From: Paracoccaceae bacterium
GTDB lineage: Bacteria > Pseudomonadota > Alphaproteobacteria > Rhodobacterales > Rhodobacteraceae
NCBI GenBank assembly: GCA_026419405.1
Contig: JANZZL010000017.1
Location: forward strand, 1 to 61,678
Reading direction: 5' to 3'
DNA: 61,678 bases
A program made the translations under genes and the position numbers. Shown here one piece after another: positions 61,084 to 61,678 of the stretch; within the stretch, counting starts at the first letter, position 1; every line of letters begins with the position of its first letter. The notes under the pieces are model-generated. The model searched no databases. It worked only from the letters and a program-made list of their open reading frames with translations, and was not told the DNA's origin.

Positions 61084-61678
61084 TCAGCCGCGCACGGGAT
61101 AGGCGTCACGATAGCCCAGCCCCTTGACCTTGGCGAGGACCGACGCCTGCTCGGCCGCGCTGGCGACCGGCCCGGCGAGAACCCGCCAGACCGCGCCGGC
61201 GCGCCGGATCTCGGCGGCGATCCCGGCCGCGCGGATCCGGTCGGCCGCGGCATTGGCATTGGCCTCGGACCCGAAGGCGGCCGCCTGGATGAACGGGAAG
61301 CGCACGCCCGTGCCCGGCGCCGCGGGCGCGGTGGCGCCGGGCGCCGCGGCATCGAGCGGCGCGACCGAGATGTCGCCTCCGGGGGCCGCGGCGGGCTCGG
61401 CAGACCCGGCGGCCGGCCGGGCGGCCTGGCGGTCCCGCCTGCGGCCGAAGGAGGTGGGCGGGCGGTCCTCGGGCACGGGCTGCGGCTCCACCGCGGCCGC
61501 CTCGGCCGGGGGCGGCGCGGCATCAGCGGGCAGCGGCGCGGCAGCCGGGGCCGGCGCGGTCCCGGCCGCGGCGGCAGGCTCCGCGGCCGGGGCGGCGGCT
61601 GCCGGCTCGGCGGGGGCCTGGCGGTCGCGCCTGCGGCCGAAGGAGGTGGGCGGGCGGTCCTCGGGCACGGGCTGCGGC
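61084..61678 (-). CDS. SPOR-domain protein, N-terminal part outside the window
   Basis: Partial: the frame runs off the right edge, so the start is not seen. The visible 198 residues are a disordered Ala/Pro/Glu-rich region with two copies of EDRPPTSFGRRRDRQA 64 residues apart, followed by a C-terminal SPOR domain (FPFIQAAAFGSEANANAAAD ... WRVLAGPVASAAEQASV ... LGYRDAYPVRG). SPOR domains bind denuded glycan strands at the septum. It may be an RlpA-type or plain SPOR protein. The carboxypeptidase gene starts 31 bases after its stop, and both act on peptidoglycan. Confidence 0.85.
   Translation of the reverse strand, partial: PQPVPEDRPPTSFGRRRDRQAPAEPAAAAPAAEPAAAAGTAPAPAAAPLPADAAPPPAEAAAVEPQPVPEDRPPTSFGRRRDRQAARPAAGSAEPAAAPGGDISVAPLDAAAPGATAPAAPGTGVRFPFIQAAAFGSEANANAAADRIRAAGIAAEIRRAGAVWRVLAGPVASAAEQASVLAKVKGLGYRDAYPVRG
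61424..61678. repeat. Direct repeat of 63 bases inside the SPOR-protein gene
   Basis: Positions 61424-61486 and 61616-61678 are identical except for one base (CCC against CGC). The period is 192 bases, exactly 64 codons. The second copy touches the window edge, so more copies may follow. Confidence 0.85.

Overview
The window is GC-rich chromosomal DNA of an alphaproteobacterium, most likely a member of the Rhodobacterales (Paracoccaceae, the Rhodobacter/Paracoccus/Roseobacter group). The case rests on gene content and order: phaZ divergent from phaC-phaP-phaR; glyQ, a DUF6446-type gene, glyS and a PEP-utilising enzyme in a row; carA divergent from a yqeY-type gene; a stand-alone aa3-oxidase ctaD; thyX as thymidylate synthase; and a CtrA box. 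I see no prophage, insertion sequence, CRISPR array or rRNA. One tRNA gene, tRNA-Leu(GAG), is present. Coding density is high, and many neighbours overlap by 4 bases (ATGA or GTGA).

Layout. 0-4 kb: a gloA/unknown/VWA operon, thyX, a membrane coiled-coil protein and a RaiA-like protein. 4-9 kb: a 146-base segment of lower GC, cspA, a bufferin operon (bufA1-bufB-bufC, a copper-binding peptide and its maturation proteins) and thrS. 9-15.4 kb: two alpha/beta hydrolases and the polyhydroxybutyrate block phaZ/phaC-phaP-phaR, with PhaR-type operators before phaC, phaP and phaR. 15.4-18.6 kb: a Gdx/SugE exporter, a class III aminotransferase, a GFA-family protein and a LysR regulator. 18.6-25.4 kb: an amine-utilisation-like cluster (DegT aminotransferase, FAD amine oxidoreductase, gamma-glutamyl ligase of the glutamine synthetase family, class I amidotransferase), two overlapping Lrp-type regulators and ilvC.

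25.4-36.9 kb: a short-chain dehydrogenase behind four GTGCAC boxes at 11-base spacing, glmM, a SleB-type wall hydrolase, the glyQ-DUF6446-glyS-ppdK operon, and a secreted protease-like protein whose catalytic triad appears lost. 36.9-44.5 kb: a UbiH-type hydroxylase, a pyrimidine nucleotidase, a GntR regulator, a glycosyltransferase fused to an MshEN-type (c-di-GMP-binding) domain behind a CtrA box, carA, a yqeY-type gene and a DUF2244 gene. 44.5-49.3 kb: ctaD, a small secreted protein, a three-motif bulb-lectin protein with a papain-like core, lipB and tRNA-Leu. 49.6-55.5 kb: a polyamine-type ABC transporter, an Rrf2 regulator and a TauE/SafE permease. 55.6 kb to the end: an AEC carrier and a tight operon of a SPOR protein, a D,D-carboxypeptidase, tmk, holB, tatD and a metallo-beta-lactamase-fold hydrolase.

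The items I would look at first are the CtrA-box MshEN glycosyltransferase, the lectin/papain-like protein, the secreted pseudoprotease, the hairpin that covers the ribosome binding site of the DegT aminotransferase, and the bufferin operon. All calls come from reading the sequence by eye. Family names rest on recognised motifs, not on database searches.
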